64,000 nucleotides of DNA from JABFSS01 sp964449445. Lineage in GTDB: Bacteria > Patescibacteriota > Gracilibacteria > Peribacterales > Peribacteraceae. Position 1 is the first letter of the stretch. The number at the start of each line of letters is the position of its first letter. Made by a program: the position numbers and the translations under genes. Positions 1 to 7,595 of the stretch are shown piece after piece. A model generated the notes under the pieces. That model was not told where the DNA came from. It saw only the letters and a list, made by a program, of their open reading frames with translations, and ran no database searches. The stretch covers positions 1-64,000 of the forward strand of contig CAYUZT010000008.1 of NCBI GenBank assembly GCA_964449445.1. The letters are read 5' to 3'.

Positions 1-64
1 GTTCCTACGCTCTCAATGAGCTGAATTTACCACCCATTTTTGTCCACTACGCCTCAATCGCGAA

Positions 65-1081
65 TTGGGTTCCAATTTTGTCACGCCGAATAAAGTCGTC
101 GGCTTCGAAAGCGACGACGACGTGGTCGCCGATGCACTTCTGAGCTCCGACGCGCATGGACACTACTCCCATGGAGTGGAACGCATCATTCGCTACCTTC
201 TCTGGATGCGTGACGGGAGATTAGATGCGACCCAGGCATGCACGATGACGGAAGAATACGACCACCTAGGACGCTTCGACGGTGCCTGCACGTTCGGTCA
301 GGTCGGCATGCAATGGGCACTGGAACTGGCTCTACCTATTGCAAAGGAACGAGGATCTTACGCGATGGCCGGAGCCGACTTGGGACATATCGGGAGACTG
401 GCTTACACCGCACAAAAATCTATAGGAGAGGATGTTATGTTCGTCGGCATGGCGACAACTAACGGCGGCAGAGCGGCAATCGAAATGGACGGCATCGAAT
501 CGTTGCTCGGGACGAACCCTGTGTGTATCGCTGTACCGGGTGGCTGTGAGCCTATCGTTTTCGATATGGCAACCACGGAACAGCCGGAAGGAGCGGTCAA
601 TGTTATGCTGCAACAAGAATTGCTTGCTCCCTTGGGCATCTTGCGTGAACGGGACGGCAGGTGGACGATTGATCCGAGACGTCTCTACAAAGAACCAACC
701 GCGATGCTCACGGCCGCTGGAAAGCACAAAGGATTGGGGATGGGTGTCATGGCAGATGCAAGCGTTGCAGCTCTGGTTGGCAAAAGTCACCTCGGAACGG
801 ATGGACGAAAAACGCATCCGCACGGCGTCAACAACGTCTGGTTTATGCTGACAAAAATACCAGGCGATGCACATGAGCAAATTCTCAGGTCAATGGCGGA
901 CAGGTCGGCGAACGCGAAGGTTCAGCCAGGTAGTTCTCGGCGCGGCCTCCTCCCTGGAGTGCGAGGGTATCGTGAGGAAATGAAGGCGCGTGCCGGGAAT
1001 GTCCTCATCCCTACGAAAATATGGAACCATGTCGTGGAGGTTCACAAAACGGGCAAGCTGCCAGAAGAGATAAAAACCTAG
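65..1081 (+). CDS. Ldh_2 family malate/L-lactate-type dehydrogenase
   Basis: Probable NAD(P)-dependent 2-hydroxyacid or imino-acid oxidoreductase of the malate/L-lactate dehydrogenase (Ldh_2) superfamily. Visible family landmarks are the active-site block SDAHGHYSHG (residues 28-37), the LGTNP nucleotide/substrate loop (148-152), FDMATT (166-171), a KHKG motif near 220 and a C-terminal PGVRGYREEMKAR segment. About 338 aa is near family length, but the N-terminus is slightly short: the only start in frame after the stop at 17-19 is TTG at 65, so the true start or a small frameshift upstream is unresolved. The substrate cannot be told from sequence. It stands alone, convergent with the zinc-ribbon gene. 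Confidence 0.75.
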   Translation: MGSNFVTPNKVVGFESDDDVVADALLSSDAHGHYSHGVERIIRYLLWMRDGRLDATQACTMTEEYDHLGRFDGACTFGQVGMQWALELALPIAKERGSYAMAGADLGHIGRLAYTAQKSIGEDVMFVGMATTNGGRAAIEMDGIESLLGTNPVCIAVPGGCEPIVFDMATTEQPEGAVNVMLQQELLAPLGILRERDGRWTIDPRRLYKEPTAMLTAAGKHKGLGMGVMADASVAALVGKSHLGTDGRKTHPHGVNNVWFMLTKIPGDAHEQILRSMADRSANAKVQPGSSRRGLLPGVRGYREEMKARAGNVLIPTKIWNHVVEVHKTGKLPEEIKT

Positions 1082-1116
1082 CCGCAGTAATCCTTCAGTA
1101 CACCTCCTGCAGATAA

Positions 1117-1170
1117 CAGCTTTCGCCCCTCGACTCCTCCTCGCTTCGCTCGGAGTCGCTCGGGGTGAAA
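1117..1170. terminator. Hairpin between convergent genes
   Basis: An imperfect inverted repeat (CTTTCGCCCC... against ...GGGGTGAAAG, with GACTCC/GGAGTC inside) lies between two convergent genes and could terminate both. It resembles the CGACTCC/GGAGTCG palindromes found elsewhere in this window. No clear T-run follows it. Confidence 0.45.
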
Positions 1171-1176
1171 GTTGTA

Positions 1177-2823
1177 TTAATATACTTCAGAAAGGTAGCA
1201 ATTATCACAGTACACGATCTCCGGGCGCTCGGGAGCAAAGGTCGTTTGAATATCTTTCGCGCATTTCATGCAACTTCTCTCCCAAAGTTTGCGTGGATTG
1301 CGCAACGTGATTCTACGATTGTGCCGTTCGTCGGGATGGAGTTGTGGCACCGGCAAATGCATGAAGCGGTAAAATTCTAGCTCGCGTTTCTGGATGCGGA
1401 ACGGCCGCTTTGTCGCGGTGCAACGGATCGCCCAGGAAAGAATATCGTCTGGAATAGCATCGATAGACGGCAATTGTTCCGCCGGAATCACCCTGGTCAC
1501 CGCAGGTACATCATCCGCCGCCGCTCTCCATTGTAAGTCCTGAGATACTGCCTGCTCCGCGGTAAGGGGAAATTGTTCCTGAGCGAGTGTTTCATTGTAG
1601 GGAAACGGCGAGAGTTCTTTGGGGAAGAAGCGGCCCCATTCTCCACTCCTCTGCATATGTGCGATCACCTTCGGCATCAGGTCCTCATATTCTTGCTTCG
1701 TATACTGCTTGTTGAGGAAGCAATACTTGTTCTTGTGCAAACCCACACATCCAAAACAATCCTCCGAGCTGCGGGAAAACGCACAGTAACGTAAGTGGGA
1801 TGACTTCGGCCAAATGACGGCGGAAAACTGGAGGTTATAGTTCTCCGGACAGGCAACCGACTGGTAGCAGAGCTCTGCTTGCGGCACACCGACGCAATTG
1901 ACGCATCCATGCGCCTTGAGTCCGAGTGTAGTAAACGAGCAGTCATTCGTTTCTACCAAATCGAAACAGTGGTGGAGGTCCTTGCACGACAGCAGATGAT
2001 CGCCGGTGGCATTTTCGGACATTTCGATATCTGCAAACTTCCGCGGAAACCGAAGACTGCACTCCCGGAAATGCGCGCCGAAGAGATCAAGTGTCCGGTA
2101 CTGATTCATGAATTGCTGCTTCTGCAGGGAGTACTCCTCTTTGGAATACTGCTTGTTGAAAATACAGTGGCGCTTGTTGCGCAGCCCCGTGCAGCCCAAA
2201 CAGTCCTGACAAGAACGGCAATCGAAACAGAAGGAGCAGCTGGAACAATTCTGGCAATTTTGCAAAAACGTCCCTGTATGACACTTCTTGCAGTCGATGC
2301 ATTGGTAGAGCAGTTCGGAGTCGCTCACAAACAAGCAATCGAAGCAGCTGCGTGAGCGAAAGAGATAGGTGGAGTAGAAGCAGTCTTCGTTGTAATCGGA
2401 GCTGGAGAGAAGATAGGAGTCTTTGTTCTGCCATGCATAATTGGTGTAGTCGCTGTTTTGACTGTTACCGATCACCATTCGTGGCAGGGGGACGGAGTGG
2501 AGCAACTCGGCGAATTGTGCAAAGAATGGGCGGCCAAAATCGAAGGGCCTGCCGTGCTGCAGTGGATCGAATGCATCGGACCACCAGCATTCATCGCAAT
2601 ACACAACGGAGGACGATGCATCGGAGAACATGGATACCATCGTCTTCTTACATTTGTCGCATGATCGACGATGCATGAATCGTTCGTTGCGCCACAATAA
2701 AATCGACTGTGTTCGACAGTCCGGACAGTTCGTGGGAAGAGGCAGGGTATTGTCTTTGCAGTAGTTCTCTTCCTGCATTGCTATAGAGAAGCGTTGGCCA
2801 CAGTCACTGCACACTGAGCTCAT
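1177..2823 (-). CDS. Multi-zinc-ribbon protein typical of CPR bacteria
   Basis: A 548-aa cysteine-rich protein of unknown function. N-terminal ribbons CSDCGQ, CPDC and CDKCKK are followed by CDECWW and a conserved block including PFFAQFAEL and SENSDYTNYA-like residues (here NSQNSDYTNYA). A long middle with many CxxC/CxxxC pairs follows, then a closing ribbon CMKC...YCDNC. I recall proteins with this architecture as widespread in CPR genomes, so it is a useful lineage hint. A longer reading frame runs upstream into the tRNA gene; the ATG at 2823, starting MSSVCSDCGQ just before the first ribbon, is the sensible start. It likely binds several Zn ions; a nucleic-acid or scaffolding role is only a guess. 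Confidence 0.8.
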   Translation of the reverse strand: MSSVCSDCGQRFSIAMQEENYCKDNTLPLPTNCPDCRTQSILLWRNERFMHRRSCDKCKKTMVSMFSDASSSVVYCDECWWSDAFDPLQHGRPFDFGRPFFAQFAELLHSVPLPRMVIGNSQNSDYTNYAWQNKDSYLLSSSDYNEDCFYSTYLFRSRSCFDCLFVSDSELLYQCIDCKKCHTGTFLQNCQNCSSCSFCFDCRSCQDCLGCTGLRNKRHCIFNKQYSKEEYSLQKQQFMNQYRTLDLFGAHFRECSLRFPRKFADIEMSENATGDHLLSCKDLHHCFDLVETNDCSFTTLGLKAHGCVNCVGVPQAELCYQSVACPENYNLQFSAVIWPKSSHLRYCAFSRSSEDCFGCVGLHKNKYCFLNKQYTKQEYEDLMPKVIAHMQRSGEWGRFFPKELSPFPYNETLAQEQFPLTAEQAVSQDLQWRAAADDVPAVTRVIPAEQLPSIDAIPDDILSWAIRCTATKRPFRIQKRELEFYRFMHLPVPQLHPDERHNRRITLRNPRKLWERSCMKCAKDIQTTFAPERPEIVYCDNCYLSEVY

Positions 2824-2856
2824 GCGGCAATAGTAGCATATGGATTGTGTGTGAGA

Positions 2857-2942
2857 TGGTGCCCAGGAGAGGACTCGAACCTCCACGGCCTTGCGGCCAC
2901 CAGCCCCTCAAGCTGGCGCGTCTGCCATTTCGCCACCTGGGC
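2857..2942 (-). tRNA. tRNA-Leu (anticodon GAG)
   Basis: On the minus strand the acceptor GCCCAGG pairs with CCTGGGC, followed by discriminator A and an encoded CCA. The anticodon arm CCAGC-TTGAGGG-GCTGG gives anticodon GAG (Leu, CTC/CTT). A long variable arm (TGGCCGCAAGGCCG) and a T-arm GGTTCGAGTCC are present, as expected for a class II tRNA. The zinc-ribbon gene starts 34 nt downstream in the same direction. Confidence 0.95.
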
Positions 2943-3023
2943 AAGAATAACGGGGAAAGATCAATCGGAGCCTTTTGCCTGGGCCACGATCCTGAGCGGA
3001 GTCGAAGGATCGCCACCTGGGCA
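2931..3023. repeat. Duplicated tRNA 5' end flanking a palindromic element
   Basis: The 13-mer CGCCACCTGGGCA, the first bases of tRNA-Leu read on the plus strand, occurs inside the gene at 2931-2943 and again at 3011-3023. Between the copies sits the palindrome GATCCTGAGCGGAGTCGAAG (about 2990-3009, continuing to GATC). This matches the arrangement seen at secY, rplN and rplB: a short copy of a gene's 5' end on the far side of a palindrome, about 80 bp away. Confidence 0.7.
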
Positions 3024-3115
3024 CAGACACAAAAAACGTCTGAGGACCCAAAGTGTACCAAGCGCTTGCGGAAGAGCAATACACTGCTCGCGTTCGCATG
3101 ACACAGGTATTCGAA

Positions 3116-3121
3116 TAGAGT
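3116..3121 (+). promoter_or_regulatory. Predicted -10 for leaderless membrane-protein gene
   Basis: TAGAGT lies 7 nt before the ATG at 3129, with TTCGCA 17 nt upstream as a possible -35. The geometry would start the transcript at or next to the ATG. It argues for ATG 3129 rather than GTG 3120 as the start. Confidence 0.45.
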
Positions 3122-3128
3122 GACCACT

Positions 3129-3683
3129 ATGCATGCCGTTTCCCTGTGGCTGGTCACGTACACAGTACCGGCACTGGTGACCAGTGGAGTTCTGCACGTC
3201 TTCGCTCGTCATAGGAGCAATATCATGCGCGATGCACTCATTATTCACGCAGGACTTGCACTATCGATTCTCGCTAGTCACTACGCCCTCCATTCACTCA
3301 ACATTGATTTCCCCTGGCGTGCTCATCCCCTCTCCCTAGTTCTTTTTGTTGCAAGCATATGTTTTTCGATGCGACTGCTTGGCATATTCGGCATGTGGTA
3401 CTGCCTCTCCGCATTCCTACAACAACTGACCATCCTCTCCACTTCATTCTTGCTGTTCCATTTTCTCTCCCTCCCTCTTGTTCTCCTCCTTGTTCTGCCC
3501 ATCTTCACTCTCGGTCACGCGCAGAACGTTCGTCATCGGCGTCTGCGAGTGCTGCTGATATCCCTCTGGGGAGGCCTTTCTATTACGCTCTTCACAATAG
3601 TGCCTGACCTCTATCTCCTGGCAGCTCTCCACACGCTCCTGGGCACGATGGGTATTCGGCGATCAATTCTGTACCTTCTGTAA
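3129..3683 (+). CDS. Polytopic membrane protein, unknown
   Basis: A 184-aa, very hydrophobic protein with about five or six predicted transmembrane stretches (for example residues 8-24, 36-52, 64-85, 95-130 and 140-170) and few charged residues apart from a basic loop RHRRLRV. I do not recognise the family. Its stop is one base before the ATG of the DMT transporter, so the two are probably co-transcribed and may work together in the membrane. Confidence 0.55.
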   Translation: MHAVSLWLVTYTVPALVTSGVLHVFARHRSNIMRDALIIHAGLALSILASHYALHSLNIDFPWRAHPLSLVLFVASICFSMRLLGIFGMWYCLSAFLQQLTILSTSFLLFHFLSLPLVLLLVLPIFTLGHAQNVRHRRLRVLLISLWGGLSITLFTIVPDLYLLAALHTLLGTMGIRRSILYLL

Positions 3684-3684
3684 C

Positions 3685-4554
3685 ATGTTCTACTTTTACG
3701 CTATTGGCTCAATGCTCGGGTACTCGTTGCAACAGACACTGCTCGTACACCATGCGCGGAAGATTGATGGATTGAGTCTCGTGTTTTATCGCAATATTTC
3801 CTTCGTCATCACACTCCTTCCGTTGTTGATCGGGGCGTCTAATGAAGATATCCGGGCAGTGCTCGCGCACTGGCAGATGTTGATGATCTCGGGGTTCGCG
3901 GGTGCGTTCTTTCTGGCACTGATTTTTCTGTCATACAAATTTCTGACTGCGGGAATCTCCTCAACGATATCGATGGCCATCAGTAACATCATGATGGTGA
4001 TATTGGGGTGGCTCTTTTTGAGTGAAGTCCTCTCGGGAGTGAGCATTCTTCTGATCGGCGTGATTCTGACGGGAACTGTTCTGCTTGGGCTGCAACACGC
4101 GCATATGCCACATCTCGATAGTCGATTCGCACTCGGCATCACGATTGTCATCATCGGATCCCTGCCGGTCGCGTACGTGAAGTTCGTTCTCGCGATTCTC
4201 AGTCGGCAGACAAGTCCGCTCGTCGCCGGTTATTTTTGGGAAACCTCGATTGGTATCGCCTGCCTGATTCTGCTCCTCGCACGATCGATCGTCTTTGGAA
4301 ATAACATCCAGAAGATCTCGTGGTCGCAGTTCGGATTGATCGCTGCATGCGCATGGCCAACCCTCATCGGCACGGCTTTGTACAGCCTCGCGTTACACAG
4401 CGGCCCGCTCGGCATCGTCGGGGCCATCGGCTGCGGGTCACTGGTGATCACCGCCCTTCTCGCATGGAGCTGGTATAACGAACGAGTGACGATAGGGCAG
4501 TGGATGAGCATGGCCCTGATTCTTGCGGGGATTATTGGGTTGAAGTTTGTGTGA
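3685..4554 (+). CDS. EamA/DMT-family transporter
   Basis: A 289-aa protein with about ten transmembrane helices in two homologous halves, the standard drug/metabolite-transporter (EamA) layout. Features include YRNISFVITLLP after the second helix and ...MAISNIMMVILGWLFLSE in helices 4-5, plus a C-terminal GWSWYNERVTIGQW-type end (here AWSWYNERVTIGQWMSM) before the last helix. The exported or imported small molecule is unknown. It follows the preceding membrane-protein gene directly and shares its transcript. Confidence 0.8.
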   Translation: MFYFYAIGSMLGYSLQQTLLVHHARKIDGLSLVFYRNISFVITLLPLLIGASNEDIRAVLAHWQMLMISGFAGAFFLALIFLSYKFLTAGISSTISMAISNIMMVILGWLFLSEVLSGVSILLIGVILTGTVLLGLQHAHMPHLDSRFALGITIVIIGSLPVAYVKFVLAILSRQTSPLVAGYFWETSIGIACLILLLARSIVFGNNIQKISWSQFGLIAACAWPTLIGTALYSLALHSGPLGIVGAIGCGSLVITALLAWSWYNERVTIGQWMSMALILAGIIGLKFV

Positions 4555-4597
4555 ACCAAGAAGCCCTTCCCTGCCGGATTCGGAAGAGTTTCCACTA

Positions 4598-4715
4598 TTG
4601 CAAAATATTAATTATCTGTTATTTTAATAAAGCTCCTTTTGGAGTGATGAGAAGGCGCTCGTTGCTCCTTTAATTTCATCGGCTTTCACGGTCTGACAAC
4701 CAAAAAACTGGATTG
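4598..4715 (+). promoter_or_regulatory. Promoter and dyad upstream of the beta-HAD-like gene
   Basis: TTGCAA (4598-4603), a 16-nt spacer and TATTTT (4620-4625) make a plausible sigma70 promoter in a 200-bp AT-rich gap. Further down, GACAACC (about 4694) and GGTTGTC (about 4715) form a 7-bp dyad that could be an operator or leader hairpin. Nothing else is recognisable in this gap. Confidence 0.35.
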
Positions 4716-4756
4716 GTTGTCGGATCAACAATTGTTTCTCATTATGGGAGAGTTCC

Positions 4757-5845
4757 ATGACCAGCGTTCTGCAACTCGGTGGCGTCGGCGTGTTCGGTTG
4801 GATGCTGAAGCCGGCCGCAAGGCACCTCAGCAAACCGGACAGTCCGGCGACGATCGTGCGGGTGCACGATCGGGGGAAAACCGGGACGAGTCACGACGCG
4901 ATCCGCCAAACGTGGCGTGATCACGGCGCCATGCTCGTCTCCGACTTCGCGTCGCTTGCGGGCGAAGGCGACCTGGACGGCGTCCTTGTGTGCGCGGGTA
5001 AGAACGGCGACGACCGCGACATTTTTCGGGAGTTGGTTCCTCTCCTGGAGCCGAAGACCGCGAAACGGCCGGTTGTCGTCCACATGAGCACCGTCAGTCC
5101 GGGTTTCTCCAGAGCGGCGTACGCCTACTGCGACCGCTACAACATCGACTATGTGGCCGCACCGCTCACCGGTGGCCCCGCAGGAGCGGAGTCGGCGACG
5201 ATGCTGATTCTCACCTGTGGTTCGCGAAAGGTGATCGACCTGCTGCAGCCGACGCTGGAGTTTCTGGGCAAGCCCAAGTACTTCGGCGAGGACATCGGTG
5301 CTGGGGCGGCAGTGAAGCTGATCGGGCACCTGATGGTCGGTGGAGGGCTTTGGGGCGTGACATCGGCCGCCTCTCTGCACACCTCCATCTTCCAGTCAGG
5401 AACGCTCGGCGGCGGCGAACAAACCGCGTTCTTCGATTTCCTCAACGGCGGTGCGGGCTCCACTGCCCAGTGGCCGCGCGCGCTCAGGATGGGAGTCGAT
5501 GAAGCCCAGTTCGAGAAAGGGTTTCTGATCAAGCACGCGGTCGTGGACATGGTCTACCTGGCCGACCTGCTCCATCAACGCGGCCAGTCCCTGTTGAGCA
5601 TCATTCCCGTACTGAACCTGGTGTTGGGCTTCGCCTACATCCTGCATCATTTCAACCCCAGCGTTCAGTTCGCGACGCACGCGCTCGTGCAAGCGATGCT
5701 CAACGAGCGGAAGGATGAGGTGAACCTTTTCGTTCGCAAACACCTCGACCTGAGCAACACGCAGGCCGCTATCGACGGGTGCATCGATGCACTGCCACCC
5801 GCCATCAAAGAGAGCGTGCTGCTCGACGTCAACTTCAACGACTGA
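4757..5845 (+). CDS. NAD-binding beta-hydroxyacid-dehydrogenase-like protein
   Basis: A 362-aa protein resembling 3-hydroxyisobutyrate/6-phosphogluconate dehydrogenases. The N-terminal Rossmann motif GGVGVFG (residues 8-14) precedes MSTVSPG (near 113). The substrate-binding block is APLTGGPAGAESATMLILT (near 135), close to the family's D-x-P-V-S-G-G-x-x-G-A consensus. VKLIGHLM (near 177) has the catalytic Lys position, but the usual Asn is replaced (IGH rather than IGN). Third codon positions are visibly more G/C-rich than in neighbouring genes, suggesting acquisition. A GGGAGAG stretch 6 nt before the ATG serves as RBS. The exact substrate is unknown. Confidence 0.65.
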   Translation: MTSVLQLGGVGVFGWMLKPAARHLSKPDSPATIVRVHDRGKTGTSHDAIRQTWRDHGAMLVSDFASLAGEGDLDGVLVCAGKNGDDRDIFRELVPLLEPKTAKRPVVVHMSTVSPGFSRAAYAYCDRYNIDYVAAPLTGGPAGAESATMLILTCGSRKVIDLLQPTLEFLGKPKYFGEDIGAGAAVKLIGHLMVGGGLWGVTSAASLHTSIFQSGTLGGGEQTAFFDFLNGGAGSTAQWPRALRMGVDEAQFEKGFLIKHAVVDMVYLADLLHQRGQSLLSIIPVLNLVLGFAYILHHFNPSVQFATHALVQAMLNERKDEVNLFVRKHLDLSNTQAAIDGCIDALPPAIKESVLLDVNFND

Positions 5846-5879
5846 AAGCCGATGACAACAACACCTCAAAGGGGGCACG

Positions 5880-5901
5880 GGACCTGGCGTTTGCCAGGTC
5901 C
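5880..5901. terminator. Perfect bidirectional terminator hairpin
   Basis: GGACCTGGC-GTTT-GCCAGGTCC is a perfect 9-bp stem with a 4-nt loop, followed by TTTGCTTGT on the plus strand. It lies between the convergent beta-HAD-like and MFS genes. Outer bases (GGGCAC...GTGCAC) could extend the structure. Confidence 0.75.
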
Positions 5902-5929
5902 TTTGCTTGTGCACTGATATGTCTCGCAG

Positions 5930-7204
5930 TTATTCCTTAAAAGATTCCGGCTCCCGCACATACTGAAAGGTAAACAGACTAATGACAATGAGAATCGCGA
6001 GAGCGATAACCGAGAAGCGGTAACGGTCGTCACCGTAGGACGCAAAGGCGAAGGCCGTCGCGCTCCACAGGAGCGGACCGAGGACCGAGGCGGTGCGCTC
6101 GAAGATGGCGTAGATGCCGAACATTTCGGCTTGCTTGGCCGGCGGAACGAGCGCGGCGAAGAACGCTCGGGAGAGCGCAAAGAGCGCGCCGAAGCCAAAG
6201 CCGTTGAGAACGACGAAGATGCTGAACACAATCGTATTGTGCGCGAAGGCAAACCCGGCAAGAACGACGGCCCAAAAGGCGATGCAGGCGGTGACCGCGT
6301 TCTTTCTTCCTCTGAAAATCCGCACGAAGAGCGGGCTCATGAGCGCGCCGATGATGCCGAAGATCATCGCGAGCACAAACGTCATCGTCTTCTGCGTGTC
6401 GTCCATATGTGCCACCGTGTCCAGATAGAAAGACGTGAAAACGGACAGGGTCAGGAGAGCATCGGCGAAGAGCGCGTATGTGATCAGGTACGCGAAGACA
6501 CCGGGGTACTGCCGAATGCGGCGAAAATCGGCGAAGGTTTCCCTAAGCGTCTTCCCTAATTTTTCTGATGATGCCAGTTGCACGTGCTCTTCCCGGAAAT
6601 ACAGGAACACCGGAAGGGAGGCGAGAAGAAACAGAATCGCAGCGGCAATGAACACTCCTCCTTTCCCCGTGATGCCGAAGAGGGAAATTTTCCCGGTGGC
6701 GATGGGGAGGAGCAGGGTGATCCCGACGATGTTGCCCACTTGGCCCGCACCCATGCCGATGCCCGATACTCCTTCCAGCGAATTGTTCCGTGTCTTGAGC
6801 GATCGCAGGAGGGAATCGTAGAAGGGGAAACACGCCATGTAGAACAGATTGAAGAGCGAGTAGATCAGGAATACGAGAATCGTGACTGGAAGTGTGAACA
6901 CGGGACCGATCGCCGCGACGATCCCGAGTGTCAAAAGCGCCCCGATAGAGAGGAACGTGGAAGCAGCAAGAAACGGCAGGCGACGGCCCATGCGATCCGA
7001 CATTCTTCCGAGGACAGGCAGCGAGAGAAGCAGAACGATGGTCGTAAGAGCAACCGACACACTTATCCACAGATCGGATGCGCCATTTTCGGAAATGAAC
7101 CAGAGCCCGAACGAGAACAGCACGTTCACGAACGCGAGGGAATTCGCGAAGTCATACAGGGCCCACAGCCAGATTTTCCCTCGCGTGCGTGGAAGGCTCT
7201 CCAT
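5930..7204 (-). CDS. MFS transporter, UMF1/Atg22-like
   Basis: A 424-aa major-facilitator protein with about 12 transmembrane helices. The N-terminal WALYDFANSLAF (residues 14-25) is the hallmark of the UMF1 (Atg22-like) branch. The conserved loop GRMSDRMGRR (66-75) between helices 2 and 3 is the classic MFS signature. The cargo is unknown; eukaryotic Atg22 exports amino acids from vacuoles, but transfer of that role is not justified here. A TACACT hexamer 8 nt before the ATG suggests a leaderless transcript. Confidence 0.8.
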   Translation of the reverse strand: MESLPRTRGKIWLWALYDFANSLAFVNVLFSFGLWFISENGASDLWISVSVALTTIVLLLSLPVLGRMSDRMGRRLPFLAASTFLSIGALLTLGIVAAIGPVFTLPVTILVFLIYSLFNLFYMACFPFYDSLLRSLKTRNNSLEGVSGIGMGAGQVGNIVGITLLLPIATGKISLFGITGKGGVFIAAAILFLLASLPVFLYFREEHVQLASSEKLGKTLRETFADFRRIRQYPGVFAYLITYALFADALLTLSVFTSFYLDTVAHMDDTQKTMTFVLAMIFGIIGALMSPLFVRIFRGRKNAVTACIAFWAVVLAGFAFAHNTIVFSIFVVLNGFGFGALFALSRAFFAALVPPAKQAEMFGIYAIFERTASVLGPLLWSATAFAFASYGDDRYRFSVIALAILIVISLFTFQYVREPESFKE

Positions 7205-7212
7205 TTACATGG

Positions 7213-7218
7213 AGTGTA
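7213..7218 (-). promoter_or_regulatory. Predicted -10 of the MFS gene
   Basis: TACACT on the minus strand ends 8 nt before the MFS ATG, the same spacing as at other operon-leading genes in this window. No Shine-Dalgarno is present. Confidence 0.35.
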
Positions 7219-7242
7219 CCAGAGGAAACCTCCGGAACCCTC

Positions 7243-7470
7243 TTAGTACTGCGGAGTGGGCGTTGGCGTCGGAGTAGGCGTGGGCGTCGGAGTCGTGCCC
7301 TCCACGTTAATATTGATGCCGTTCTCGGGAGTCGTGTCGCGATTTTGATACATCTGGAAGGCGAAGAACGCCAAACCGGCGATGATCACGAGAGCGACAA
7401 GACCAACGAAGAGACTTGCGGAGCCATCATCACCGTCGTGATGGATATCGCGTTCAATAACCGTAGCCAT
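7243..7470 (-). CDS. Small single-TM protein with Thr-Pro tail
   Basis: A 75-aa protein. A short acidic N-terminus (residues 1-18) is followed by one transmembrane helix (SLFVGLVALVIIAGLAFFAF, about 19-38) and a short linker. A C-terminal (TP)n repeat of about seven units ends in QY and would sit outside the cell. Such tails often act as flexible wall spacers. The family is not recognised. It lies head to head with the Rieske oxidoreductase gene. Confidence 0.6.
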   Translation of the reverse strand: MATVIERDIHHDGDDGSASLFVGLVALVIIAGLAFFAFQMYQNRDTTPENGININVEGTTPTPTPTPTPTPTPQY

Positions 7471-7595
7471 AAAAAGAGAGGGAAAGAAATACAGTGACTA
7501 CCCGTAAGACAAACGAGCGGATCCACACTTACACGAGTGGAAAAGAAAAATGTCGGAGGAAAAATTGATGCGCGAGCGCCAGGAGGGTAGAAAGA

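Noticed and set aside
2824..2886. N-terminal extension of the zinc-ribbon protein into tRNA-Leu
   Set aside because: The extra residues are tRNA 3' sequence; ATG 2823 starts just before the first zinc ribbon.
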